A stretch of DNA of 12,421 nt, from contig CAMKMR010000021.1 in assembly GCA_946413945.1 (NCBI GenBank), positions 1 to 12,421 of the forward strand. The letters run 5' to 3'. The translations under genes were made by a program, and so were the position numbers. The stretch is from an uncultured Lachnospiraceae bacterium (GTDB taxonomy: Bacteria > Bacillota > Clostridia > Lachnospirales > Lachnospiraceae). This document shows positions 1 to 5,817 of the stretch, in pieces. Position 1 is the first letter of the stretch. Every line of letters begins with the position of its first letter. The notes below the pieces were generated by a model that saw nothing but the letters and a program-made list of their open reading frames with translations, was not told the DNA's origin and made no database searches.

Positions 1-1
1 A

Positions 2-124
2 ACTGAAGTAAGACTATCTGTTGAGAGAGAGGAAAACAAAGAGATTATTCTTGATACCGAGAAGAGAACAGAAGACGTTTATCGAATATATTATGAGGAT
101 TTAGAAAAAATCAGCAATCAATGA
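2..124 (+). CDS. C-terminal fragment of an unidentified protein
   Basis: An open frame enters from the left edge and ends at a TGA at 122-124, giving the last 40 residues of a protein that starts outside the window. The visible tail is charged and rich in Glu, with a Tyr-rich stretch (VYRIYYEDLEKI) near the end. I recognise no family. It could be a genuine upstream gene or a chance open frame; the biased, coding-like composition makes a real gene more likely. No terminator is visible between its stop and the thiamine promoter about 13 bases later. Confidence 0.5.
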   Translation, partial: TEVRLSVEREENKEIILDTEKRTEDVYRIYYEDLEKISNQ

Positions 125-136
125 AAGTTGCCATCC

Positions 137-165
137 TTGCATTTTACCTTTTAATGTGTTATATA
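137..165 (+). promoter_or_regulatory. Promoter of the thiM-thiE-thiD operon
   Basis: A -35-like TTGCAT (137-142) is followed by a 17-bp spacer and TATATA (160-165). A TG at 157-158 makes it an extended -10. Transcription would start about 7-10 bases downstream, right at the 5' strand of riboswitch helix P1 (176-180), which is where a riboswitch leader should start. Seen by eye; not tested. Confidence 0.55.
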
Positions 166-175
166 TTCCTTGAAT

Positions 176-271
176 AACTAGGGAGCTGGTTGGTCCGGCT
201 GAGAAAAAGCAATTAGTAAGCTTTGACCTGTAACCTGATTTGGGTAATGCCAACGTAGGGAAGATTTAGTT
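176..271 (+). promoter_or_regulatory. TPP riboswitch (THI element)
   Basis: The conserved thi-box blocks are present in order. CTGAGA is at 199-204, closing a P2 stem of AGCTGG with CCGGCT. ACCTGAT is at 233-239. The GGGTAATGCC block with the CGTAGGGAAG signature spans 242-263, with TTGG (240-243) pairing with CCAA (250-253). P1 can form between AACTA (176-180) and TAGTT (267-271). The aptamer binds thiamine pyrophosphate. It lies just before an intrinsic terminator and thiM, so it most likely turns the operon off by transcription termination when TPP is plentiful. Class assignment is confident; the exact P1 register is my inference. Confidence 0.95.
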
Positions 272-298
272 TGTATGCTGTAACTAGGTTGATTTTTC

Positions 299-328
299 GC
301 GCATTCCCTCTGGGGATGCGCTTTTTTT
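299..328 (+). terminator. Riboswitch-controlled intrinsic terminator
   Basis: A 10-bp stem (299-308 with 312-321, one G-T wobble) has a three-base loop and is followed by seven T residues (322-328). It lies between the TPP aptamer and thiM, with the thiM ribosome-binding site starting right after the T run. The aptamer's AGGGAA (257-262) is complementary to TTCCCT (304-309) in the terminator's left arm and loop. A second AACTA (282-286) can compete for the P1 3' strand. Both offer a plausible antiterminator when TPP is absent (inference). Confidence 0.9.
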
Positions 329-343
329 ATGAGGAGAGGAACA

Positions 344-1165
344 ATGTTTAAAGAATGTTTTGATAATGTTAGAGATAAAAGTCCATTGGTTCATAATATT
401 ACTAATTATGTGACAGTAAATGATGTGGCAAATATAATCCTTGCCGCAGGAGCTAGTCCTATAATGTCAGATGAGCCGGAGGATGTGGAAGATATCACAT
501 CTATCTGCGGAGGACTTAATATTAATATAGGAACCCTGCATAAAAGCTCTATTGAAGGAATGCTTAGAGCTGGTAAAAGATCAAATGAATTAGGACATGT
601 AGTTCTTCTTGATCCTGTTGGAGCGGGAGCTTCAAAGCTTCGCACAGATACAGCTCTTGATATTGCTAAAGAGATAAAGCTGGATGTGATAAGAGGGAAT
701 ATTTCAGAGATTAAGACTATTGCAAATGGCTCTGGCAGTACTAAGGGTGTCGATGCGGATGTGGCTGATAAAGTAAGTGAAGAAAACTTAAACGAGGCAG
801 TGGCATTTGCCAAAGAATTAGCAAAAAGATTAGATACGGTCATTGCGATCACTGGACCTATAGATCTGGTGGCTGACAGTGAACAATGTTATGTCATAAG
901 AAATGGTCGTAAGGAGATGGCGTCTATAACAGGAACAGGCTGCCAGCTTTCAGGACTTATGACAGCTTTTCTTATTGCGAATCCAGAGGATAAGCTAAAG
1001 GCAGCGGCTGCAGCGGTCATAGCTATGGGGGCTGCTGGAGAGATCGGCTGGGAGCATATGAAGGATGGTGAAGGCAATTCCACTTATAGAAACAGGATAA
1101 TAGATGCAATCTACAATATGGATGGAGAGATGCTCGATAGATATGCGGATTATGAACTGTTATAA
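344..1165 (+). CDS. thiM: Hydroxyethylthiazole kinase ThiM
   Basis: Phosphorylates 4-methyl-5-(2-hydroxyethyl)thiazole with ATP, the thiazole salvage step that feeds ThiE; cytoplasmic. The 273-residue product has normal family length and the family motifs: HNITNYV near the N-terminus, AGASPIM, LDPVGAGAS, the RGN block (IRGNISEI), ITGPIDLV, and GTGCQLSG with the catalytic-loop Cys near the C-terminal third. I chose ATG 344 rather than the in-frame ATG at 329. The strong purine-rich site GAGGAGAGGA (331-340) precedes 344 at good spacing, whereas the ATG at 329 abuts the terminator T run. It is the first gene of the TPP-controlled operon, with thiE 82 bases downstream. Confidence 0.96.
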   Translation: MFKECFDNVRDKSPLVHNITNYVTVNDVANIILAAGASPIMSDEPEDVEDITSICGGLNINIGTLHKSSIEGMLRAGKRSNELGHVVLLDPVGAGASKLRTDTALDIAKEIKLDVIRGNISEIKTIANGSGSTKGVDADVADKVSEENLNEAVAFAKELAKRLDTVIAITGPIDLVADSEQCYVIRNGRKEMASITGTGCQLSGLMTAFLIANPEDKLKAAAAAVIAMGAAGEIGWEHMKDGEGNSTYRNRIIDAIYNMDGEMLDRYADYELL

Positions 1166-1177
1166 AAAAGATGGATG

Positions 1178-1209
1178 TTTACTATGATAAAAAATTGCTA
1201 TAAGATAGC
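1178..1209 (+). promoter_or_regulatory. Possible internal promoter / small inverted repeat in the thiM-thiE gap
   Basis: The 82-base gap holds TTTACT (1178-1183) and a TGC-TATAAG extended -10-like element (1196-1204; a 15-bp spacer, or 17 bp if TAAGAT 1201-1206 is used). The -10 region overlaps a perfect GCTAT-AAG-ATAGC hairpin (1197-1209). It could give TPP-independent thiE/thiD transcription, be an RNA hairpin that shapes processing, or be chance. Weak evidence. Confidence 0.25.
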
Positions 1210-1247
1210 GTTGATATGGAAATTCTCATAGGAAGGGGGAATTACTT

Positions 1248-1919
1248 ATGATAGCAAATCAGCATATTCTTACAAAAGAACAGTTAGTCGAATCATTGAT
1301 GTTATATGCTGTAACAGACAGATACTGGCTTAAGGAAGGGGAAAGTCTTGCTGAAAAAGTCAGAGAAGCCTTAGATGGCGGAGTCAGTTTTGTTCAGCTT
1401 AGGGAAAAGGATCTTGATAGAGATAAGATAATAAAAGAAGCTGAGGAAATAAAGAAAGTTTGTGCAGAATTTGATGTACCATTTGTGATTGATGATGATG
1501 TAATGCTTGCAAAAGAACTGGACTTAGATGGGGTTCATGTTGGGCAGAAAGACATGGAAGCAGGAAAGGTCAGAGAGATTCTTGGCAAAGATAAGATAGT
1601 TGGTGTTTCCTGCCAGACTGTAGAAGAAGCTGTTCTTGCTGAAAAGGAAGGCGCTGATTATATTGGTGTCGGAGCAGTATTTAATACATCTTCAAAGGAT
1701 GATGCAGATGATGTTAGTCATGATACTTTGGAAGCTATAACAAAGGCGGTTTCAATTCCTGTCATTGCTATAGGTGGTATTAATAAAGAGAATGTTAAGG
1801 AACTAAAGGATAGAGGTATTGCAGGAGTTGCCGTTATAAGTGCCATTTTTGGGCAAAATGATATATGGATGGCGACTATGGATCTAAAGAGAGAAGTCCT
1901 TAAAATGTTAGGCAGATAA
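1248..1919 (+). CDS. thiE: Thiamine-phosphate synthase ThiE
   Basis: Condenses HMP pyrophosphate with thiazole phosphate to thiamine phosphate. The 223-residue TIM-barrel protein carries the family signatures: YAVTDR (20-25), VQLREK (49-54), a pyrophosphate/Mg site around IDDDV (81-85), DGVHVGQKD (94-102), GVSCQT (119-124), GVGAVFNTSSKDDA (140-153), IPVIAIGGI (170-178) and GVAVISAIF (193-201). Where Bacillus ThiE has Asn-Asp (its Asn92-Asp93, from memory), this protein has Asp82-Asp83. The Shine-Dalgarno GGAAGGGGG lies before ATG 1248. It is the middle gene of the operon; thiD follows after 33 bases. Confidence 0.95.
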   Translation: MIANQHILTKEQLVESLMLYAVTDRYWLKEGESLAEKVREALDGGVSFVQLREKDLDRDKIIKEAEEIKKVCAEFDVPFVIDDDVMLAKELDLDGVHVGQKDMEAGKVREILGKDKIVGVSCQTVEEAVLAEKEGADYIGVGAVFNTSSKDDADDVSHDTLEAITKAVSIPVIAIGGINKENVKELKDRGIAGVAVISAIFGQNDIWMATMDLKREVLKMLGR

Positions 1920-1952
1920 TAATGACACTTTTTGACGAAAATGAGGTGAATT

Positions 1953-2750
1953 ATGCACACAGCGTTAACAATTGCAGGATCTGATTCTAGTGGAGGTGCT
2001 GGGATTCAGGCGGATCTTAAGACAATGATAAGTAACAGGGTTTATGGTATGAGTGCGATAACTGCGCTGACGGCCCAGAATACTAAAGGAGTTACAGGGA
2101 TCAGTAATGTTACTCCGGAATTTCTTCATAAGGAAATAGAAGCGGTTTTTACAGATATATTTCCAGATGCAGTAAAAATCGGTATGGTTTCAGACAGCCA
2201 GCTGATAAAGGTTATAGCAGAGGACTTAAAGGCTTTTAAGGCCAGGAATATAGTTCTTGATCCGGTTATGATAGCAACCAGCGGAGCAAAGCTGATAGAA
2301 GACAGCGCTATAGAGACATTAAAAAATGAACTGATCCCTATAGCTGATATAATTACTCCTAATATTCCTGAGGCAAAGGAACTAGCTGGCATTGAAATAA
2401 ATACAAAAGAAGATATGGAAAATGCGGCAAAGCTTATAAGTGAAAGTTTTGATGGCGTATCAGTATTATTGAAGGGTGGCCATAATCTTAATGATGCTAA
2501 TGATTATCTTTATACAAAAGGTAAAGGAGTATGGTTTATGGGAAAAAGGATTGATAATCCTAATACTCATGGCACAGGTTGTACTCTTTCGTCAGCTATA
2601 GCATCTAATCTTGCGAAAGGCTATGATGTGACTCAATCGGTCAAAAGAGCAAAGGCTTATATTTCTAAGGCTTTATCAGCTGGACTTGATCTTGGAGAGG
2701 GCAGCGGACCTATGGATCATGGCTTTATGATAAACGATTTTGATATGTGA
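1953..2750 (+). CDS. thiD: Hydroxymethylpyrimidine / phosphomethylpyrimidine kinase ThiD
   Basis: Phosphorylates HMP twice to HMP pyrophosphate, the pyrimidine substrate of ThiE. At 265 residues it has normal ThiD length. Motifs seen: TIAGSDSSGGAGIQADLK (6-23, substrate loop), YGMSAITALTAQNT (31-44), KIGM (75-78), VLDPVM (101-106), ITPNIPEA (134-141), LLKGGH (172-177) and the anion-hole loop NTHGTGCTLSSA (204-215) with Cys210. The C-terminal LGEGSGPMDHG (247-257) is also typical. The site GAGGTGA precedes ATG 1953. It is the last gene of the operon. I see no convincing terminator in the next 140 bases, so read-through toward the carD-like gene is possible. Confidence 0.96.
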   Translation: MHTALTIAGSDSSGGAGIQADLKTMISNRVYGMSAITALTAQNTKGVTGISNVTPEFLHKEIEAVFTDIFPDAVKIGMVSDSQLIKVIAEDLKAFKARNIVLDPVMIATSGAKLIEDSAIETLKNELIPIADIITPNIPEAKELAGIEINTKEDMENAAKLISESFDGVSVLLKGGHNLNDANDYLYTKGKGVWFMGKRIDNPNTHGTGCTLSSAIASNLAKGYDVTQSVKRAKAYISKALSAGLDLGEGSGPMDHGFMINDFDM

Positions 2751-2816
2751 ATTTCTTATCTTTTGCTTGTGAGAAAATACTATAGAAGTTAAAAATTTTT
2801 TGGCTAATATTCCGTC

Positions 2817-2846
2817 TTACGAAAGCTTAACCCTTAATGTTAAAAT
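2817..2846 (+). promoter_or_regulatory. Possible promoter of the carD-like gene
   Basis: TAAAAT (2841-2846) is preceded by TG at 2838-2839, giving an extended -10. A weak -35 candidate TTACGA (2817-2822) lies 18 bp upstream. The strong start signal AAAGGAG lies farther down, just before ATG 2898. The extended -10 is the better-supported part. Confidence 0.4.
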
Positions 2847-2897
2847 GAATATGCGTGACAAGTTAATGTTTGTTTTATTTATTAAAGGAGCGTTCAT

Positions 2898-3425
2898 ATG
2901 TTCAGTGTAGGCGATTACGTTGTTTACGGAAATAACGGAGTTTGCAAGGTTACTGACATTGGACCAATTGATTGCCCAGGCGTTTCAAGGGATAGGCTTT
3001 ACTATACCATGACGCCGTGCTATATCAGAGATAGCTCAGTTTCCACGCCTGTTGATAATACCAAAGTTGTCCTTAGAAAGATTATGACTAAGGAAGAAGC
3101 CGAGGATCTTATCAATAGAATGGATGAGATCGATGAGTTTAAAGTCCGTGAAGAAAAAAAGAGAGAGTATGAGTACAAAAGTACCATTCTTTCGGGTGAC
3201 CCTGAAGAAATCGTAGGACTCATCAAAGCTATCTATGACAGGATTAAACGAAGGACCGATTCGGGCAAAAAAGTGACCAGTACTGATTCTAAGTATTTTC
3301 ATATTGCTGAAGACAGCCTTTATGGCGAGCTTGCTATTTCATTAGGAATGGATAAGGAAAGCATTAAAGAATACATAAGATCAAAAGTGAAAACAGTATT
3401 TTCCGGTGAACAAGAACGTGATTAA
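2898..3425 (+). CDS. CarD-family RNA-polymerase-binding regulator
   Basis: A 175-residue protein in two parts. The N-terminal CarD/TRCF-type Tudor-like domain (about 1-62) begins with FSVGDYVVYGNNGVCKV and ends with TPVDNTKVVLR. The mostly helical C-terminal half (about 64-166) includes EEAEDLI, a charged EEKKREYEY stretch and LYGELAISLGM. Known CarD/CdnL proteins bind the RNA polymerase beta subunit and stabilise promoter opening at rRNA and housekeeping promoters. The canonical mycobacterial/Thermus wedge Trp is missing: there is no Trp anywhere in this sequence. The gene appears monocistronic, with an overlapping terminator at its stop. The family is clear; which promoters it acts on is not. 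Confidence 0.88.
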   Translation: MFSVGDYVVYGNNGVCKVTDIGPIDCPGVSRDRLYYTMTPCYIRDSSVSTPVDNTKVVLRKIMTKEEAEDLINRMDEIDEFKVREEKKREYEYKSTILSGDPEEIVGLIKAIYDRIKRRTDSGKKVTSTDSKYFHIAEDSLYGELAISLGMDKESIKEYIRSKVKTVFSGEQERD

Positions 3426-3457
3426 AAAAGGTCGTGGCTTATGCCACGATCTTTTTT
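3424..3457 (+). terminator. Intrinsic terminator after the carD-like gene
   Basis: A 15-bp stem (3424-3438 with 3443-3457, one G-T wobble) has a TTAT loop. It has an A run on the left and six T residues on the right, so it could work on both strands. It begins inside the stop codon of the carD-like gene. Confidence 0.92.
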
Positions 3458-3462
3458 GCGTA

Positions 3463-3549
3463 GGCAACGAGCCAAGGTTCCTGCATTGTGCTTGCACAAA
3501 ATGTAGGAACTTTGGCGACTGCCCGACATCGAGCCGATAGGCGAGAGGG
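3463..3549 (+). other. Structured GC-richer intergenic element (imperfect hairpin plus a second small module)
   Basis: Right after the terminator T run is a long imperfect hairpin. GCCAAGGTTCCTGCATT (3471-3487) pairs with AATGTAGGAACTTTGGC (3500-3516), capped by GTGC/GCAC. An outer GGCA/TGCC (3463-3466 with 3520-3523) extends it beyond an asymmetric internal loop. That loop has GA on both strands next to the inner stem, arranged as in a kink-turn. The same flanking pentamers recur in the next module: GAGCC (3531-3535), loop GATA, GGCGA (3540-3544), bracketed by CCC (3522-3524) and GGG (3547-3549). It is GC-richer than the adjacent DNA. It may be a structured RNA or a dispersed repeat of the lineage; I cannot name a family. 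No protein-coding frame is supported. Confidence 0.5.
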
Positions 3550-3555
3550 ATTATG

Positions 3556-3615
3556 AAGTAAAAAGAAGAAAGATAAGGCAATGTCAAGTGAAAAGGAAGA
3601 AAGTTAAGGTAATTG
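3556..3615 (+). repeat. Imperfect 30-bp tandem duplication
   Basis: The unit AAGTAAAAAGAAGAAAGATA... (3556-3585) is followed directly by AAGTGAAAAGGAAGAAAGTT... (3586-3615). They differ by a few substitutions and two single-base insertions. It is purine-rich DNA just upstream of the rlmD promoter region. It could be a simple duplication in low-complexity sequence or a doubled binding site. Confidence 0.55.
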
Positions 3616-3626
3616 TAAAAGAATGT

Positions 3627-3654
3627 TTGTTATGTTAAATTTAATCTGTATTTT
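3627..3654 (+). promoter_or_regulatory. Possible promoter of rlmD
   Basis: TTGTTA (3627-3632) and TATTTT (3649-3654) are separated by 16 bp, about 35 bases before the rlmD start. An alternative is TTGTAA (3613-3618) with TTAAAT (3635-3640), also 16 bp apart. The region is AT-rich, so the call is weak. Confidence 0.3.
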
Positions 3655-3691
3655 TAGCAATTCTAAATTATAGGAAGATAAGGGACTAGTC

Positions 3692-5122
3692 ATGAATAAA
3701 GATGATATTTATGAAATTCGTATAGAGGATTTAGGAAATGATGGTGAAGGTATAGGGCATATAGATGGAATGACCATATTTGTAAAGGATCTTTGTCCGG
3801 GAGATCTTGCAAAGGTAAAGATAATAAAAGTAAAGAAGAACTATGCCTATGGAAGGGCTGTGGAGATAATAGAAGCTTCAAAGGACAGAGTTGAGGCAAA
3901 ATGTCCTGTTGCAAGACAGTGTGGAGGCTGCGTATTGCAGCATTTATCCTATGAAGAACAGTTAAAGAGAAAGGATAAGAAGGTAAGGGACTGCCTTAGC
4001 AGAATAGGCGGCATAAAAGATATTGATTCTTATATGGAAGCGCCTGTGGGAATGGATAATCCTTATAATTACAGAAATAAGATGCAGTTCCCTGTAAGAC
4101 GTAATAAGGAAGGTAAGTGTGTTGTAGGCTTTTATGCGGGAAGAACCCACAGTATAATTCCTGTTGATTCATGTGTGATCGGTCATCCTGTAAATGATAA
4201 GATAATAAAAGCTGTTAAAGATTTTGTAGATAAATTTAATATATCCTGCTATGACGAGCTTAGTGGAAAAGGCTTTTTAAGACATGTTTTAACAAGGCTA
4301 GGATTTACCACAAATGAACTTATGGTATGTCTTATTGTTAATGGAGAAAGTCTGCCACATAAGGAAGTCTTTACAGAAATGATAAGTGATGCAGTGGCTG
4401 AATATAATAAAGCAGCGGTTACTGAGAATAAAAATTCAGAAGAGATAATACTTAAATCGATAGTCATCAATATCAATAAGGAAAAGACCAACAGGATACT
4501 GGGATTTACTTCAAAAACTATTTATGGTGACGGCTTTATAACAGATTATATTGGTGATGTTAAATTTATGATATCTCCAGAATCATTTTTCCAGGTTAAT
4601 CCGGTGCAGACTGTTAAATTATATAGCAAGGCTTTGGAATATGCTCAGCTTACAGGAAATGAAACTGTCTGGGATATGTATTGCGGTATCGGGACCATTT
4701 CACTTTTCCTTTCTGAAAAGGCAAAGAAGGTTTATGGAGTTGAGATAGTTCCTCAGGCTATAATCGATGCAAAGAAAAATGCAGAGTTAAATAATAAAGA
4801 TAATATAGAATTTTTTACAGGCAAGGCAGAAGATATTGTAACCGAAATTTATGAAAAAAAGGATGAGGGATCAAGAGCGGATGTTGTCTGTGTTGACCCT
4901 CCAAGAAAAGGCTGTGACGAGAAACTGCTTAATACTATTGTTGCTATGGCGCCAGAGAGAGTGGTTTATGTATCCTGTGACCCGGCAACACTTGCAAGAG
5001 ATGTAAAATTCCTTAGTGAACATGGCTATGAATTAAAGAAGGCGGTAGCATTTGATCAGTTTTCACATAGTATGCATGTGGAAACCTGTTGCGTGCTTGA
5101 GCGAATAAATAATGTGAAGTAA
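3692..5122 (+). CDS. rlmD: 23S rRNA (uracil-C5)-methyltransferase, RlmD/RumA family
   Basis: An S-adenosylmethionine-dependent methyltransferase that makes 5-methyluridine in 23S rRNA (RlmCD/RumA/TrmA superfamily). The 476 residues begin with a TRAM RNA-binding domain (about 1-60). An iron-sulfur cluster set follows: Cys71, Cys77, Cys80 and Cys161. The methyltransferase core has FFQVN (299-303), the SAM loop DMYCGIGT (328-335), DPPRKG (402-407), the nucleophile Cys429 in YVSCDPATLARD (426-437), and the base Glu465 in MHVETC. All key residues are present. Firmicute members may modify one site or both U747 and U1939; sequence alone does not decide. The GNAT gene 34 bases downstream is likely co-transcribed. 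Confidence 0.93.
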   Translation: MNKDDIYEIRIEDLGNDGEGIGHIDGMTIFVKDLCPGDLAKVKIIKVKKNYAYGRAVEIIEASKDRVEAKCPVARQCGGCVLQHLSYEEQLKRKDKKVRDCLSRIGGIKDIDSYMEAPVGMDNPYNYRNKMQFPVRRNKEGKCVVGFYAGRTHSIIPVDSCVIGHPVNDKIIKAVKDFVDKFNISCYDELSGKGFLRHVLTRLGFTTNELMVCLIVNGESLPHKEVFTEMISDAVAEYNKAAVTENKNSEEIILKSIVININKEKTNRILGFTSKTIYGDGFITDYIGDVKFMISPESFFQVNPVQTVKLYSKALEYAQLTGNETVWDMYCGIGTISLFLSEKAKKVYGVEIVPQAIIDAKKNAELNNKDNIEFFTGKAEDIVTEIYEKKDEGSRADVVCVDPPRKGCDEKLLNTIVAMAPERVVYVSCDPATLARDVKFLSEHGYELKKAVAFDQFSHSMHVETCCVLERINNVK

Positions 5123-5156
5123 GACTATGGGATTAAGGCTTCGGAGGAGGAAGCAG

Positions 5157-5642
5157 ATGGATAAGCAGAAGAATAATGAAGAACTCATTATATTGGATGA
5201 TTCATATTTAGAAGAGATGACAGAGCTGTATAAAGAAGCATTTGGAGGAGAACCTTGGAATGATGATTGGAGTGACAGAGTACAGCTAAATGAGTATATG
5301 AAGGATATAACAGGGGCACATGGTGCCTTAAACTATGGTCTTATCGTTGACAAAAAATTAGTTGCTATGTCTGTCGGAAAGATCAGCCATTGGTGGGAGG
5401 GTACAAACTACAATATTGAAGAACTTTGTGTATCTTTGTCATATCAGGGACAGGGAATCGGCTCAAGATTTCTTAACTTTATTGAAAATGATATTCGTAA
5501 GAAGGGGTTAGCAGGGATATTCCTTCAAACTGATATTGATAAGCCGGCGTATCATTTTTATCATAAGAATGGTTTTAATGATCTGGATGCCCATATCAGT
5601 CTTTACAAGAGCGTACGAAATAAAGAAGGACTTAAGACTTGA
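5157..5642 (+). CDS. GNAT-family N-acetyltransferase
   Basis: A 161-residue protein with the Gcn5-related fold, transferring acetyl from acetyl-CoA to an amine. The acetyl-CoA loop is YQGQGIGSRFL (96-106, pattern Q-x-x-G-x-G). The C-terminal FYHKNGF (134-140) is the usual motif with the Tyr before the last strand. The N-terminal FGGEPWNDDW (29-38) is common in small GNAT proteins. I chose ATG 5157 because GGAGGAGG (5142-5149) lies at ideal spacing; the longer frame from 5127 lacks such a site. It probably shares the rlmD transcript. The substrate cannot be told from sequence. Confidence 0.88.
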   Translation: MDKQKNNEELIILDDSYLEEMTELYKEAFGGEPWNDDWSDRVQLNEYMKDITGAHGALNYGLIVDKKLVAMSVGKISHWWEGTNYNIEELCVSLSYQGQGIGSRFLNFIENDIRKKGLAGIFLQTDIDKPAYHFYHKNGFNDLDAHISLYKSVRNKEGLKT

Positions 5643-5723
5643 TCTTTTGCAAGATTATAATGAATGGAATCCTGCATCTTACACTATATATGGAAATTTA
5701 CCCTTGATGATAGATTTTTACAA

Positions 5724-5756
5724 TTTAAGAAAGCTTTAAGAAAGTCTTAATACTGA
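5724..5756 (+). repeat. Three 11-bp-phased direct repeats, probable operator
   Basis: TTTAAGAAAGC (5724-5734) and TTTAAGAAAGT (5735-5745) are followed in phase by CTTAATACTGA (5746-5756). Eleven-bp-phased direct repeats immediately before an extended -10 are typical of binding sites for OmpR/PhoB-type response regulators. No regulator gene is in the window, so this remains an inference. Confidence 0.5.
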
Positions 5757-5769
5757 TTATTTTTTATTG

Positions 5770-5778
5770 TGCTATTAT
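5770..5778 (+). promoter_or_regulatory. Extended -10 promoter of the lipoprotein gene
   Basis: TGC-TATTAT (5770-5778) is an extended -10 about 40 bases before the start codon. No good -35 is seen; the expected -35 position is covered by the third unit of the phased repeats. That fits a promoter needing an activator. Confidence 0.45.
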
Positions 5779-5817
5779 TTACTCACATATAAAAAACTGT
5801 ATATGGGAGAATGGTTT

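Noticed and set aside
406..852. Long minus-strand frame opposite thiM
   Set aside because: Antisense shadow of a clear thiM gene; Ser/Ala-rich translation with no start signal. The same holds for the minus-strand frames opposite ktrB and ktrA.
2751..2790. Possible terminator after thiD (TTTCTTA...TGAGAAA)
   Set aside because: A 7-bp AT-rich stem with a wobble and an 11-base loop, with no T run after it.
5536..5739. Second + strand frame overlapping the end of the GNAT gene
   Set aside because: It is out of frame with the clear GNAT sequence, has no start signal, and its tail runs into the operator-like repeats.
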